From Parahaliea mediterranea (GTDB taxonomy: Bacteria > Pseudomonadota > Gammaproteobacteria > Pseudomonadales > Halieaceae), in contig NZ_QEWO01000001.1 of assembly GCF_003402235.1 (NCBI RefSeq), forward strand, positions 806,001-870,000: a stretch of 64,000 bases of DNA, read 5' to 3'. Under the pieces are notes generated by a model that saw only the letters and a list, made by a program, of their open reading frames with translations, ran no database searches and had not been told where the DNA came from. Positions 53,845 to 62,541 of the stretch are shown one piece after another. The position numbers and the translations under genes were made by a program. Position 1 is the stretch's first letter; every line of letters begins with the position of its first letter.

Positions 53845-56800
53845 ATGTACCTGAAACGCGCCATCACCGTGAACTGGGGCAACCTGCCGCCGCAAGCGCT
53901 GGAATTTGGCCCGGTGAACCTGTTCTCCGGCGGCAACGGCTCCGGCAAAACCACCGCCGCCGACGCCCTGCAAACCCTGATGACAGCGGCCCGGGACAAC
54001 CTCTTTACCTTCAACCCCGGCCAGGACGAAACCACCCAGCGCGGCCGCGGCGGCAAACAGGTGCGCACCCTCGCCTCCTACATACTCGGTTGCGACGACG
54101 GCGCCTTCGCCCGCCCCTGGGACTGCGACGGCTACATTGCCGGCGTGTTCCACCCCACCAAGGGCGAAACCGCCGAACCCTTCACCGCGGTGATCGGCGT
54201 GCGCGCCCACCTGGACAGGGCCGGCGCCAGCGCCCAGGCGCGGCAGGACGAGCTGCTGCTGATGATTGTACCGGGGGAGATGCTGCTGAAATCGCACTTC
54301 GTGCGCAGCTACCCGGATGGCGACCACGTGGTGCCGGTCACCGAGCTGCCCAACCTGCTGCGCCAGGAATTCGGCAAAAAAGCCGTGGAAACCTACGAGC
54401 GCAAGGGCGCCTACCTCGCCCGCCTGTACGGCGCCCTGCGCGGCAAGCGCGACGCCGTATCCCAGCGCGAAGGCAGCAACGCCGCGCGCACCTTTGCCCG
54501 CTTCATGGCCTACAAACCGGTGGATTCCATCGACCAGTTTGTGGCCGGCGAAGTGCTGGAGGCCCGGGAGCTTGGCGACACCATCCGCCGCATCCGCGAC
54601 CTGCTGCGCACCGTGCACGGCATGGAGGCCGAGGCGCGCCAGCTGCGCGACAGCGTGGAGCTGCTGGCGCAGGCCCGCAACAGGGCCGACGACTACCTGG
54701 AAAGCTGGCTGCAGCACCAGGCGGTGGCCTACGGCGCCGCCGCCCAGCAGCAACAGCGCAACCAGAAACTGCTGGTGAGCGAGCAGGACCAGCAACTGCA
54801 ACTGCGCCAGCAGCAAAAGGCCCTGGCCAGCGAGCGGGCCGAAACCCACAAGCGCCTGCAGCAGGTACACCGGGAACTGGTGGCGCTGGAAGCGCGCATC
54901 CAGGGCGTGCCCGCCCTGCGCACCAAGGCCGAGCTGGAAGACAAACACCAGCAGATCACCGCCCAGTTGCACGCCGGCGCGCGCCCCCTGCTGGAGCAGG
55001 ATCAGCAGCGCAACACCAACCTGAGCGCCCTGCAGAACATCCGCGACCTGCTCAATCGCCACAGCCTGGCGCTGGCCCTGCCGGAGCTGGCCGGACGCGG
55101 TTGGCGCGATGGCACCAAGGCGCTGCTGGGGCGCGCCGACCACAGCCTGCCAGACCTCAACCAGCTGCTGGCCCGTGACTGGATTGACCTCAGCCCGCTG
55201 GAAGCCGGCCTTGACGAGAGCCGCAGCGAACAACCCCTGCACAACCAGCTCGCCGCCATCCTGCACGGCAGCGAGGACGAGCAGGCCGACAGCGACCGCC
55301 TGAGTCTGGCCCAGCGGCTGGACCGGCTGGTGGCAGAGCGCGAGCGGGAGATGCGCGCCGCCGAACAGGAACAGCAGCGCATCGAACAGCAAATCAGCAC
55401 CCTCAGGGCGCACCGGGTCAGCTACCCACGGGATGTCTCAGACGCCTTGGCCGCCATTCGCCAACAGTGCCCGCAGGCCGACCCACGGGTACTGTGCGAC
55501 CACGTGGACGTGAGCGACCCGCAATGGCAGATGGCCATCGAAGGCTACCTGGGCGGCGCCCGCTTCGGCATTCTGGTGGAGCCCGACTACGAGGCCGAGG
55601 CCATCCGCATTGTGCGCCGGCTGGCCGGCAGCCGCCGCAACCGGGCGCGGGTCATCCAGGGCGAACAGGCCCGCCGCGATGCCGAGCGGCAGTCCCTGGC
55701 GGAGGACTCCATCTTCCACGTGCTGCGCTTCTCCCACCGCATTGCGGAGCACTACCTCAAGGCGTCCTACGGCAGCGTACAGCGGGTGCCCGATGCCGAC
55801 ACCCTGCGCCTGACCCGCCGCGGCATCACCGCCGATGGCCTGGCATCCGGCAACTACGCCCTGTTCCGCTGCGACATGGACGACAGCGAACTGGTGTTCG
55901 GCGAAGCCGCCCGCGAACGCAACCTGCGCGCCCAGCAGCAGGCCCTGGAGCAGGTACAGACCCACTACCAGAAGGCCACCGATGCCTACCAGGCGGTAAA
56001 GCAGCTGCAGCAGCAGGTCGGTCGCTTTCGCCCCCTGCAGTGGGTGGAAACCGTGGGCAACCTGCTCGACCATCAGCGCCAGCTGCGCGAACTGGAACGC
56101 GCCCTGCAAAGCCTGGACCTCAGCGCCCACCGCGACCTGGAGCAGGAGCGCGAGATGGCCGAACAGCGCTACGCGGCGCTGGAGCAGGAACAGCGCGACC
56201 AGGACAGCCGCAGCGGGCAGTTTGAAGAACAGCTGAAAATCGCCGAAAAACGCCTGCGCGATTTTGCCGATCGCAGCGAAGCGCTGGAGCAGGCCCGGGA
56301 CGATGCCGAGGCAGCCCTGCTGGCGGGCGAGCGCCACTGGCCGGGGCTGGATGTGCAGCCGCGCATCGATGCCATGGAACAGCGCCTGGCCGCCAGCCAC
56401 GAAGACATCGACTTTGCCAGCGAAGAGCGCCAGCTCAGCGACACCCTCACCCAGCAGGCCGTGGCGCTGGAGCAAACCGTGCGCAGCTACAACGCCCAGG
56501 GGCAGCCCGCCGACCAGGTGCTGCTGGACAGCGCCGAAGCCCTGCACAGCGCCCCCTTCTTTGGCCACGTGCGCGGCCTGCAACAGCAGCTCGACAACCT
56601 GCACAACCGCCTGCGTAACAACGTGCTGCTGGAAAAACAGGAACAGCTCGCCACCCTGCGGGACACCTTCAACACCACCTTCGTCAGCGACCTCTGCCAC
56701 GAAATCCACCAGGCCATTCGCGACGGCGAGCGCACCCTGAAAAGCCTCAACAAAGAGCTGGAGCACCACCGTTTTGGCGCCGACCGCGAACGCTTCGCCT

Positions 56801-57492
56801 TCGATTGGAGCTGGCTGCCGGAGTACAAGGAATACTGGGACTTTTTCCGCGAAATCATCGATATTCCCAACCTGGGCGATGGCAGCAGCCTGTTCGACGC
56901 CAGCCTGTCCGACAAAGCCAGCGCCGTGCGCGACCGCCTGCTCGCCCTGCTACTGGATGGCGACGAGCAGCAGGCCCTGCGCGAACTTGAGCGCATCAGC
57001 GACTACCGTAAATACCGCCGCTACGACATCCTCAAACACCCGGAAAACAAAGCGCCCATTCGCCTCAGCCAGTACGGCACCGGCTCCGGCGGGCAGCTGG
57101 AAACCCCCGCCTACATCATCCGCGCCGCCGCCATCACCAGCGCCTTCCGCTTCAGCGAGGGCGACAGCCACCTGCGCATGGTGATTGTCGACGAAGCCTT
57201 CATGCACATGGACGAAACCCGCTCGCGGGAAGTGATCGGCTACCTCACCCAGACCCTGGGCCTGCAGCTCATTTTCATCATGCCCACCTCCAAGGCCGGC
57301 CCCTTCATCGATCTGGTCAGCAACCAGTTCGTGTTCAGCAAAGTGCCAAGCCCCCAGCCCGTGGGCGAGCTGAATACCCGCGTGCTGGTGGACCGCCAGC
57401 AACTGAACCAAGAGCGCGTGGCGGAACTGTGGGCCCAGCACCGGCGGGTGATCCGCCAGCAGGGGGCACTGGATTTTATGGAAGAGGTGTAG
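53845..57492 (+). CDS. jetC: Wadjet system protein JetC (SMC/MukB-like ATPase)
   Basis: A 1,215-aa SMC-like ATPase. Walker A GGNGSGKT is at 29-36; the ABC signature is in QYGTGSGGQLETPAY; Walker B is in MVIVDEAFMHMDE near the C-terminus. Long coiled-coil arms (about 280-390 and 680-960) surround a hinge region. JetC powers ATP-driven loop extrusion along plasmid DNA. Its stop is 3 bp before jetD. Confidence 0.92.
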   Translation: MYLKRAITVNWGNLPPQALEFGPVNLFSGGNGSGKTTAADALQTLMTAARDNLFTFNPGQDETTQRGRGGKQVRTLASYILGCDDGAFARPWDCDGYIAGVFHPTKGETAEPFTAVIGVRAHLDRAGASAQARQDELLLMIVPGEMLLKSHFVRSYPDGDHVVPVTELPNLLRQEFGKKAVETYERKGAYLARLYGALRGKRDAVSQREGSNAARTFARFMAYKPVDSIDQFVAGEVLEARELGDTIRRIRDLLRTVHGMEAEARQLRDSVELLAQARNRADDYLESWLQHQAVAYGAAAQQQQRNQKLLVSEQDQQLQLRQQQKALASERAETHKRLQQVHRELVALEARIQGVPALRTKAELEDKHQQITAQLHAGARPLLEQDQQRNTNLSALQNIRDLLNRHSLALALPELAGRGWRDGTKALLGRADHSLPDLNQLLARDWIDLSPLEAGLDESRSEQPLHNQLAAILHGSEDEQADSDRLSLAQRLDRLVAEREREMRAAEQEQQRIEQQISTLRAHRVSYPRDVSDALAAIRQQCPQADPRVLCDHVDVSDPQWQMAIEGYLGGARFGILVEPDYEAEAIRIVRRLAGSRRNRARVIQGEQARRDAERQSLAEDSIFHVLRFSHRIAEHYLKASYGSVQRVPDADTLRLTRRGITADGLASGNYALFRCDMDDSELVFGEAARERNLRAQQQALEQVQTHYQKATDAYQAVKQLQQQVGRFRPLQWVETVGNLLDHQRQLRELERALQSLDLSAHRDLEQEREMAEQRYAALEQEQRDQDSRSGQFEEQLKIAEKRLRDFADRSEALEQARDDAEAALLAGERHWPGLDVQPRIDAMEQRLAASHEDIDFASEERQLSDTLTQQAVALEQTVRSYNAQGQPADQVLLDSAEALHSAPFFGHVRGLQQQLDNLHNRLRNNVLLEKQEQLATLRDTFNTTFVSDLCHEIHQAIRDGERTLKSLNKELEHHRFGADRERFAFDWSWLPEYKEYWDFFREIIDIPNLGDGSSLFDASLSDKASAVRDRLLALLLDGDEQQALRELERISDYRKYRRYDILKHPENKAPIRLSQYGTGSGGQLETPAYIIRAAAITSAFRFSEGDSHLRMVIVDEAFMHMDETRSREVIGYLTQTLGLQLIFIMPTSKAGPFIDLVSNQFVFSKVPSPQPVGELNTRVLVDRQQLNQERVAELWAQHRRVIRQQGALDFMEEV

Positions 57493-57495
57493 CGC

Positions 57496-58608
57496 GTGGC
57501 GGCGCCGGGCTGGCTGGCCGAGGAACCCTGGCTGCGCAAATTGCTGGATGATTTGCTCACCCGGCTGGAGAAGCCGCGCCAACGCGACGTCACCCTGCGG
57601 GTCAGGCCAGGCACCCTACCCGCGCTTTTTCGCTCTGGTGAGGATGAGGACAACGACTATCGCTGGCAGTTGATCGAAAAACTCGTCGACGAATACCCGG
57701 TCTTCACCCTGCAGCTCGATCGCCACGTCGCCGCCTTTGATCAGCCCTACCAGAATGCCCAGTTGCGCTTGAACCCGGATGCCGAAAACCTGCTGCGCGA
57801 GTGGCTGGACCGACCGCGTATCGACCCGCTGCAACAGGCCTGGGAGCAGGCGCTCGCCAGGCATCATGCGCACTTTGCCGACGGTGGCGCCAGCTTGCTG
57901 GCCCTGCGCCAGATCCATCCCGACTATGACCCTGCGGCACTCATTGCCGGCTTCGCCGCCGTTGGCACGGCCCTCGACGGCACACTGACCCTGCGGGAGA
58001 TTGCCGCGCGCTGCTTCCGGGGCGACTCCAAGTTTCTCGACCAGCGGCAGGACTTGCTGCACAAGCTCTATGGCGAGCAGGCCGCGGCCATCCTGCCCCG
58101 GCCACTGCTGCTGATGGCCTTTGCACCGGAGGGCTTTGAACAATTACTAATAGTTGAGAACCAGGACAGCTTTCTGCGCCTGTCGGATGCACCGCCGCCC
58201 GGCCATGCCCTGCTGTACAGCGGTGGCTTTCGCGCCAGTGCCGAGCGCCTCGGCAGCCGCCACACCCGCTTTGCATTTTTACCCGGCAGCCATGCGGATC
58301 GTTTCCACCAGCGGTGGCTAAGCGACAGCCTGCCGGTCTATTTCTGGGGCGATCTGGACTTTGCTGGCCTCGGCATTCTCAAGGCCCTGCGCCAGAGCCT
58401 GCCGTCCCTCACGGCGTGGCGGCCGGGTTATGCACCCCTGTTGCGTCAGCTGCAGCGCGGCCTGGGGCACCCGCCCGGGCAACCCGGTAAATCCCGCCAA
58501 GCCGACCCGCTGGCGACCGGCTGCCCCTATGCCGACAACACGCTGCTGCCCGCCCTGCGCCAGTACGGGCATTTTGTTGACCAGGAGGGCGTGCGGCCTG
58601 ATGCCTGA
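57496..58608 (+). CDS. jetD: Wadjet system nuclease JetD (Toprim domain)
   Basis: A 370-aa protein with GTG start 3 bp after jetC. The N-terminal arm is DUF3322-like. The C-terminal Toprim domain has its Glu in IVENQDSF (E221) and the paired acids in YFWGDLDFAG (D286, D288). JetD cuts circular DNA stalled in the JetABC extruder. With jetA, jetB and jetC in the standard order, the system looks complete. Confidence 0.9.
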   Translation: MAAPGWLAEEPWLRKLLDDLLTRLEKPRQRDVTLRVRPGTLPALFRSGEDEDNDYRWQLIEKLVDEYPVFTLQLDRHVAAFDQPYQNAQLRLNPDAENLLREWLDRPRIDPLQQAWEQALARHHAHFADGGASLLALRQIHPDYDPAALIAGFAAVGTALDGTLTLREIAARCFRGDSKFLDQRQDLLHKLYGEQAAAILPRPLLLMAFAPEGFEQLLIVENQDSFLRLSDAPPPGHALLYSGGFRASAERLGSRHTRFAFLPGSHADRFHQRWLSDSLPVYFWGDLDFAGLGILKALRQSLPSLTAWRPGYAPLLRQLQRGLGHPPGQPGKSRQADPLATGCPYADNTLLPALRQYGHFVDQEGVRPDA

Positions 58609-58673
58609 GCACAGCTGAGGCAGCTTCTGGCGGCAGCTTCGGGCAACTGCACCTGCCCGCAGAACCAGTGCCC

Positions 58674-59078
58674 TCAGTTTACCGGGGCCGAGCCCACCTT
58701 CGCCTGCTGCATGATGGTGACCGGCAGCAGCACGGTGTCGGCAACGGGGGACAGAACAAGCAGGTCGGCGAGAATGCCGTACTGCAAGAAGGTGTTGCTG
58801 GTGAGGTAGCGCTCTTCGGCATTCAGCAGGCAGAGGTCGTAAGCCACACCGCTGTAAACCCTCGGTACCGAGGAGCAATAGCTGCCATTGCCCGCCAGTT
58901 GCCGGCCGATGTCGGCGTTGCTTTTGGGTGCGGTGTTCAGCGTGCCGCACCCGGCAAGGATCGCCGGCAGGGTCAGTGCCAACACGCGCGGCGATGACTT
59001 TAATGCCAATGCTTTTAATGCCAGCGCCTTAGATGCCAGTGCCTTGAACAACTGTGCCTGTAACCGAAATCGCTTCAT
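58674..59078 (-). CDS. YceK/YidQ-like small lipoprotein
   Basis: A 134-aa protein from ATG 59078 (AGGGAG upstream); the frame is open to 59120. The lipobox LAGC is followed by GTLNTAPKSN, and the end (LSPVADTVLLPVTIM) matches the YceK/YidQ family. The n-region is stretched by a 15-bp repeat giving KALALKALASKAL. Inner- or outer-membrane lipoprotein of unknown role; convergent with jetD. Confidence 0.75.
   Translation of the reverse strand: MKRFRLQAQLFKALASKALALKALALKSSPRVLALTLPAILAGCGTLNTAPKSNADIGRQLAGNGSYCSSVPRVYSGVAYDLCLLNAEERYLTSNTFLQYGILADLLVLSPVADTVLLPVTIMQQAKVGSAPVN
58999..59043. repeat. 15-bp in-frame tandem repeat (3 units) in a lipoprotein signal
   Basis: TTTAATGCCAATGCT, TTTAATGCCAGCGCC and TTAGATGCCAGTGCC on the + strand encode a Lys every five residues (KALAS/KALAL) in the n-region of the YceK-like signal peptide. 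Confidence 0.85.
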
Positions 59079-59126
59079 GGTTATTGCTCCCTGTGCGTCT
59101 GCATCTATGCTTTGCTCCATCTGGCG

Positions 59127-59786
59127 TCAATCGGCGTCCAGCACCGCCTGCAGGCCTGCCAGCGCCTCATCGACATAGCCGGGCCAGTCACCCGGCGCCA
59201 TCGCCTGGTAGCCAGTATCCCCCGAAAAGGCGCTGGAAATCACCAGGTCGGGCGCCAGTTCGCGGATCACCGCCAGGCTGCTGATCATGCCAAGAGCGTC
59301 GTCGCGGGTGCTGTGCCCTGGAATGTAGCCAGCGCGCCAGCGCCCGGGGCCGGCGCAGTACAACGTATCGCCTGTAAACAGGTAGCGCCTGTTGCCGTGG
59401 CCGCGCGCCACAAAACAGACGCTGCCCGGGGAATGGCCCGGGGTGGGAATCACTTCAACATCATCCAGCAGAAGCGCGCGTTCGCCGAACAGTCTGTCGG
59501 GCAGGCAGTACCGGGCGCAATCGTCCTGCTCCAGCCGATGGCAGCCCAGTTGGGCGCCGTAGCGTTCGCGCACCTCGGCCAGGCTGTCGCCGAATTCGTC
59601 ACGGTGGCTGAGGAAGTGGTAGGCCACGCCGCCCAAATCCGCCATGGCGGCCAGTTCGTCGCTGTTTGCGGTGGCATAGAACAGCACATTGCCCTGTTCG
59701 CGCCGCAGCAGGTAGGCGTGGGTGGTCAATCCAGGGAAAGGACTTTCGGTGGCCGCTTCCCACAGGTCAGGTTGAATCTGGCGCAT
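59127..59786 (-). CDS. MBL-fold metallo-hydrolase
   Basis: A 219-aa metallo-beta-lactamase-fold protein from ATG 59786 with AGGAG 8 nt upstream. The first metal motif is modified (LSHRDEFGD instead of HxHxDH); the others, TPGHSPGS and FTGDTLY, are standard. The odd first motif may mean one metal or altered activity. Related to glyoxalase-II-like or lactonase-type hydrolases. On the same strand as, and downstream of, the ECF42/VOC/YciI genes. Confidence 0.82.
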   Translation of the reverse strand: MRQIQPDLWEAATESPFPGLTTHAYLLRREQGNVLFYATANSDELAAMADLGGVAYHFLSHRDEFGDSLAEVRERYGAQLGCHRLEQDDCARYCLPDRLFGERALLLDDVEVIPTPGHSPGSVCFVARGHGNRRYLFTGDTLYCAGPGRWRAGYIPGHSTRDDALGMISSLAVIRELAPDLVISSAFSGDTGYQAMAPGDWPGYVDEALAGLQAVLDAD

Positions 59787-59883
59787 CACTTTGGCTCCTG
59801 TTGTTCATGGACAGTGCGCCGCAGTGTAGAACCTCATCTTAGCTTGAGGTCAAGCTGCAATCTTGAGCTGGCGTTAGCAGCCG

Positions 59884-60252
59884 TCAGCGCAGGTTGCCAT
59901 CGGCCATCAGGTCCCGTACCGGGCGGATTTCCACACAGCCGTAGCGTGCCGGCGGGATTTTCTCCGCCAGACGAATGGCCTCGTTCATATCTCGCGCCTC
60001 CAGCATGTAAAAGCCCGCCAGCTGCTCCTTGGTTTCGGCGAAGGGGCCATCGGTGACCACGGCCTTGCTGTCGCGCACCCGCAGTGTGGTTGCAGTGTCG
60101 GTGGACAGCAGGGGCGCCCCTTCCAGAAAGTGGCCGCTTGCCTGCAGGCCGCCCACGCAGTCCATGCATTCGCGGTTCAAGGCATCCCACTCGGCCTGGG
60201 ACAATTCCGCCATTTTCTGTTCGTCGTAATAAACCAGGCACAGGTATTTCAT
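59884..60252 (-). CDS. YciI/DGPF-domain protein, partner of the ECF42 sigma factor
   Basis: A 122-aa protein from ATG 60252 with GAGGAG upstream; the frame is open to 60414, but that part overlaps the VOC gene. The YCII-related fold has the DGPF motif within VVTDGPFAETKEQLAGFYML, and begins MKYLCLVYYDEQKM. DGPF proteins are the hallmark neighbours of ECF42 sigma factors; their role is unknown. It lies 10 bp after the VOC gene. Confidence 0.87.
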   Translation of the reverse strand: MKYLCLVYYDEQKMAELSQAEWDALNRECMDCVGGLQASGHFLEGAPLLSTDTATTLRVRDSKAVVTDGPFAETKEQLAGFYMLEARDMNEAIRLAEKIPPARYGCVEIRPVRDLMADGNLR

Positions 60253-60262
60253 CGTTCGCTCC

Positions 60263-61060
60263 TCAGGCTTTGCGGGCGCCAACCAGGGCAAAGGGGGCGC
60301 CCTGTGGGTCCAGGCCGATGATGGTGAACTCCCCGCCGGGAATTTCATCGGGGCCCTGCAGTACGCTGCCGCCACTGGCGCCAATGGTGGCAATGGCGGC
60401 GTCGATGTCGGCAACGCGGAAGTAGTAGTTCCACAGCGGCGCGGGCGCTTCGTCGGGCTTGCGCATGATGGCGCCTATCAACCCGTTGTGGCGAATAAAC
60501 TCGTACATGCCCAACGGGCCGATGGGCATCTCGCCGTCCTTGGTCCAGCCGAATTCGTCAAAATAAAAGGCCTTGGCGGCCTCCGGGTCGCTGGTCATCA
60601 GTTCGTTCCAGGCACAGTGGCCCAGCCGTGGCTGGTCGTAGGCAAAGGCCAGGCTGGAGGTGTCGTGAATACCCTTCATCAGGTAGAAGGGCGTGCCCTG
60701 GGGGTCGGTGACCATGGCAATACGCCCCACCTCCGGGATGTCGGTGGGCGGCATGTGCACGCTGCCGCCACGGGCGCTGATGCTGGCCACGCTGGCATCC
60801 ACATCGTCCACGGCGATATAGCCAAGCCACACTGGCCGGGCGCCGGCGGCGGTCATTTCCTCGGTCAACGGCATCAAGGCGCCGATGGGCTCGCGCGCGC
60901 CACTGGCTCCGTCAATGGCGTGCACAATGCGGTAGTCCATGTCCGGCATCTGGCTGTCGGCAATCTCCCAGCCGAGCACGTCACTGTAGAAGCGCTGGGC
61001 GCCGTCAGCATCGGTGGTACACAGCTCGTACCAAATGAATTCACCGTGTTTGTTGGCCAT
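60263..61060 (-). CDS. Tandem VOC (glyoxalase-like) protein
   Basis: A 265-aa protein from ATG 61060 (AGGAGAG upstream). Two vicinal-oxygen-chelate domains follow each other: about 5-120 (FIWYELCTTDADGAQRFYSD) and about 130-262 (CAWNELMTSDPEAAKAFYFD). Related to glyoxalase/dioxygenase and CFP-30B-like proteins. Metal ligands cannot be fixed by eye. Between the sigma factor and the DGPF gene in one transcript. Confidence 0.85.
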   Translation of the reverse strand: MANKHGEFIWYELCTTDADGAQRFYSDVLGWEIADSQMPDMDYRIVHAIDGASGAREPIGALMPLTEEMTAAGARPVWLGYIAVDDVDASVASISARGGSVHMPPTDIPEVGRIAMVTDPQGTPFYLMKGIHDTSSLAFAYDQPRLGHCAWNELMTSDPEAAKAFYFDEFGWTKDGEMPIGPLGMYEFIRHNGLIGAIMRKPDEAPAPLWNYYFRVADIDAAIATIGASGGSVLQGPDEIPGGEFTIIGLDPQGAPFALVGARKA

Positions 61061-61151
61061 GTTGCTCTCTCCTGTTGAAGGTTTTGTACCTAGTCGCCCG
61101 GCCGGCGGTGCTTTCGACACCCATTTGTCATCGCGGCCGGTTTTTTCTGAA

Positions 61152-62393
61152 TCAATCACCCAAGGCTGCCAGGCGCTTTTGCAGAAAGCGCCGCTCCGGA
61201 GCCTGACGGGTGCGTTCGATGGCGCTGCGATAGGCCTCGCGCGCCTGCGCCACCTGCCCGGCCCGGCGGTACAGGTCGGCGCGGGCCGCGTGCAGCAGAT
61301 GGTAGTCCTTGAGGTCGCCCTTTGCCGCCAGTTGCTCAACCAGCGCCAGGCCCGCGGCGGGGCCGTCGCGCATGGCCACCGCCACCGCCCGGTTCAGCTC
61401 CACCACCGGCGAGGGCTGCAATTGCAGGAACAGCGTGTACAACGCGGCAATTTCGGCCCAGTCGGTGGCATCGGCACTGGGCGCCTCGGCGTGCAGGGCG
61501 GCGATGGCGGCCTGCAGCCCGAACGGGCCGGGGCGCTGGCCCTGCAGGGCCGCCACCACCAAAGCTGCGCCCTCCTCAATCTGGCCCCGGTGCCACAGGC
61601 TGCGATCCTGCTCTTCCAGCGGCACCAGGTCGCCGTCGTCATCCACCCGGGCGGCGCGGCGCGCATCGTGCAACAGCATCAGTGCCAGCAGGCCGCGCAC
61701 CTCCGCCGCCGGCAGCAGCGCAAGCAGCAGGCGCCCCAGGCGGATAGCTTCCGCCGACAGTTCTGCCTGCAGCACGCGCTCGCCGCTGGAGGCGGAATAC
61801 CCTTCATTGAACATCAGGTAAATGGTTTGCAGCACGCCATCGAGCCGCTCGGCCAGTGCATCGGCCTCGGGCACTTCATAGGGAATGGCGGCATCGCGAA
61901 TCTTGTTCTTGGCGCGCACGATGCGCTGGGCCAGGGTGGGCACCGGCACCAGAAAGGCGGCGGCGATGGCTTCGGTAGTCAGGCCGCACACCTCCCGCAG
62001 GGTCAGGGCCAGCCGCGCCTCCATGGACAGGGCCGGGTGGCAGCAGGTGAAGATCAACCGCAGGCGGTCATCGCCGAAGCGGTCCTCGTCCAGATCCAGC
62101 TGATCATCCTGCGCATCCAGTTCACGGGCCAGTTCCGCGGCCACCACATCCTGGCGCCCCCGCTTGCGCAGCTGGTCGATGGCCTTGAAGCGCCCGGCGG
62201 ACACCAGCCAGGCGCGGGGGTTATCCGGCACGCCCTGATCGGGCCATTGCTTGAGCGCCGCGGCAAAAGCATCCTGCAGGGCCTCCTCGGCCAGTTCGAA
62301 GTTGCCGTGCAGCAGGCGCAGCAAGGTGGCCAGCACCCGGCGGGACTGCTCGCGATACAGGGTTTCGATGGTGTGGTTGATGTGCTGACTCAT
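61152..62393 (-). CDS. ECF42-type sigma factor with TPR-like C-terminal domain
   Basis: A 413-aa protein from ATG 62393; earlier starts to 62525 lack support. Sigma region 2 (LLRLLHGNFELAEEALQDAF ... WLVSAGRFKAIDQLRKRG) and region 4 (LTTEAIAAAFLVPVPTLAQR) are followed by a large helical domain, as in ECF42/SigJ-type factors. Such factors occur with DGPF genes, as here, and their C-terminal domain, rather than an anti-sigma factor, is thought to control activity. It converts an unknown cue into transcription of this small set. Confidence 0.87.
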   Translation of the reverse strand: MSQHINHTIETLYREQSRRVLATLLRLLHGNFELAEEALQDAFAAALKQWPDQGVPDNPRAWLVSAGRFKAIDQLRKRGRQDVVAAELARELDAQDDQLDLDEDRFGDDRLRLIFTCCHPALSMEARLALTLREVCGLTTEAIAAAFLVPVPTLAQRIVRAKNKIRDAAIPYEVPEADALAERLDGVLQTIYLMFNEGYSASSGERVLQAELSAEAIRLGRLLLALLPAAEVRGLLALMLLHDARRAARVDDDGDLVPLEEQDRSLWHRGQIEEGAALVVAALQGQRPGPFGLQAAIAALHAEAPSADATDWAEIAALYTLFLQLQPSPVVELNRAVAVAMRDGPAAGLALVEQLAAKGDLKDYHLLHAARADLYRRAGQVAQAREAYRSAIERTRQAPERRFLQKRLAALGD

Positions 62394-62541
62394 GGCGGCT
62401 ATCGGTAATTGGCCCGCGCACAGTATGGACCAGGATAGCCGCCTCCGGGACCGCGCCCCTGTCCTACGGCGGTTACATTCCTTATCATAGTGCCTCGCCA
62501 CAGGCGCAAACCGGCCACCACGCAATAGAGATGTAGTCCCG

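Noticed and set aside
53845-57492. A chromosomal MukB/MksB condensin rather than a defence system
   Set aside because: The Toprim-bearing jetD gene follows after 3 bp and the jetA/jetB families fit Wadjet, so defence is the better reading.
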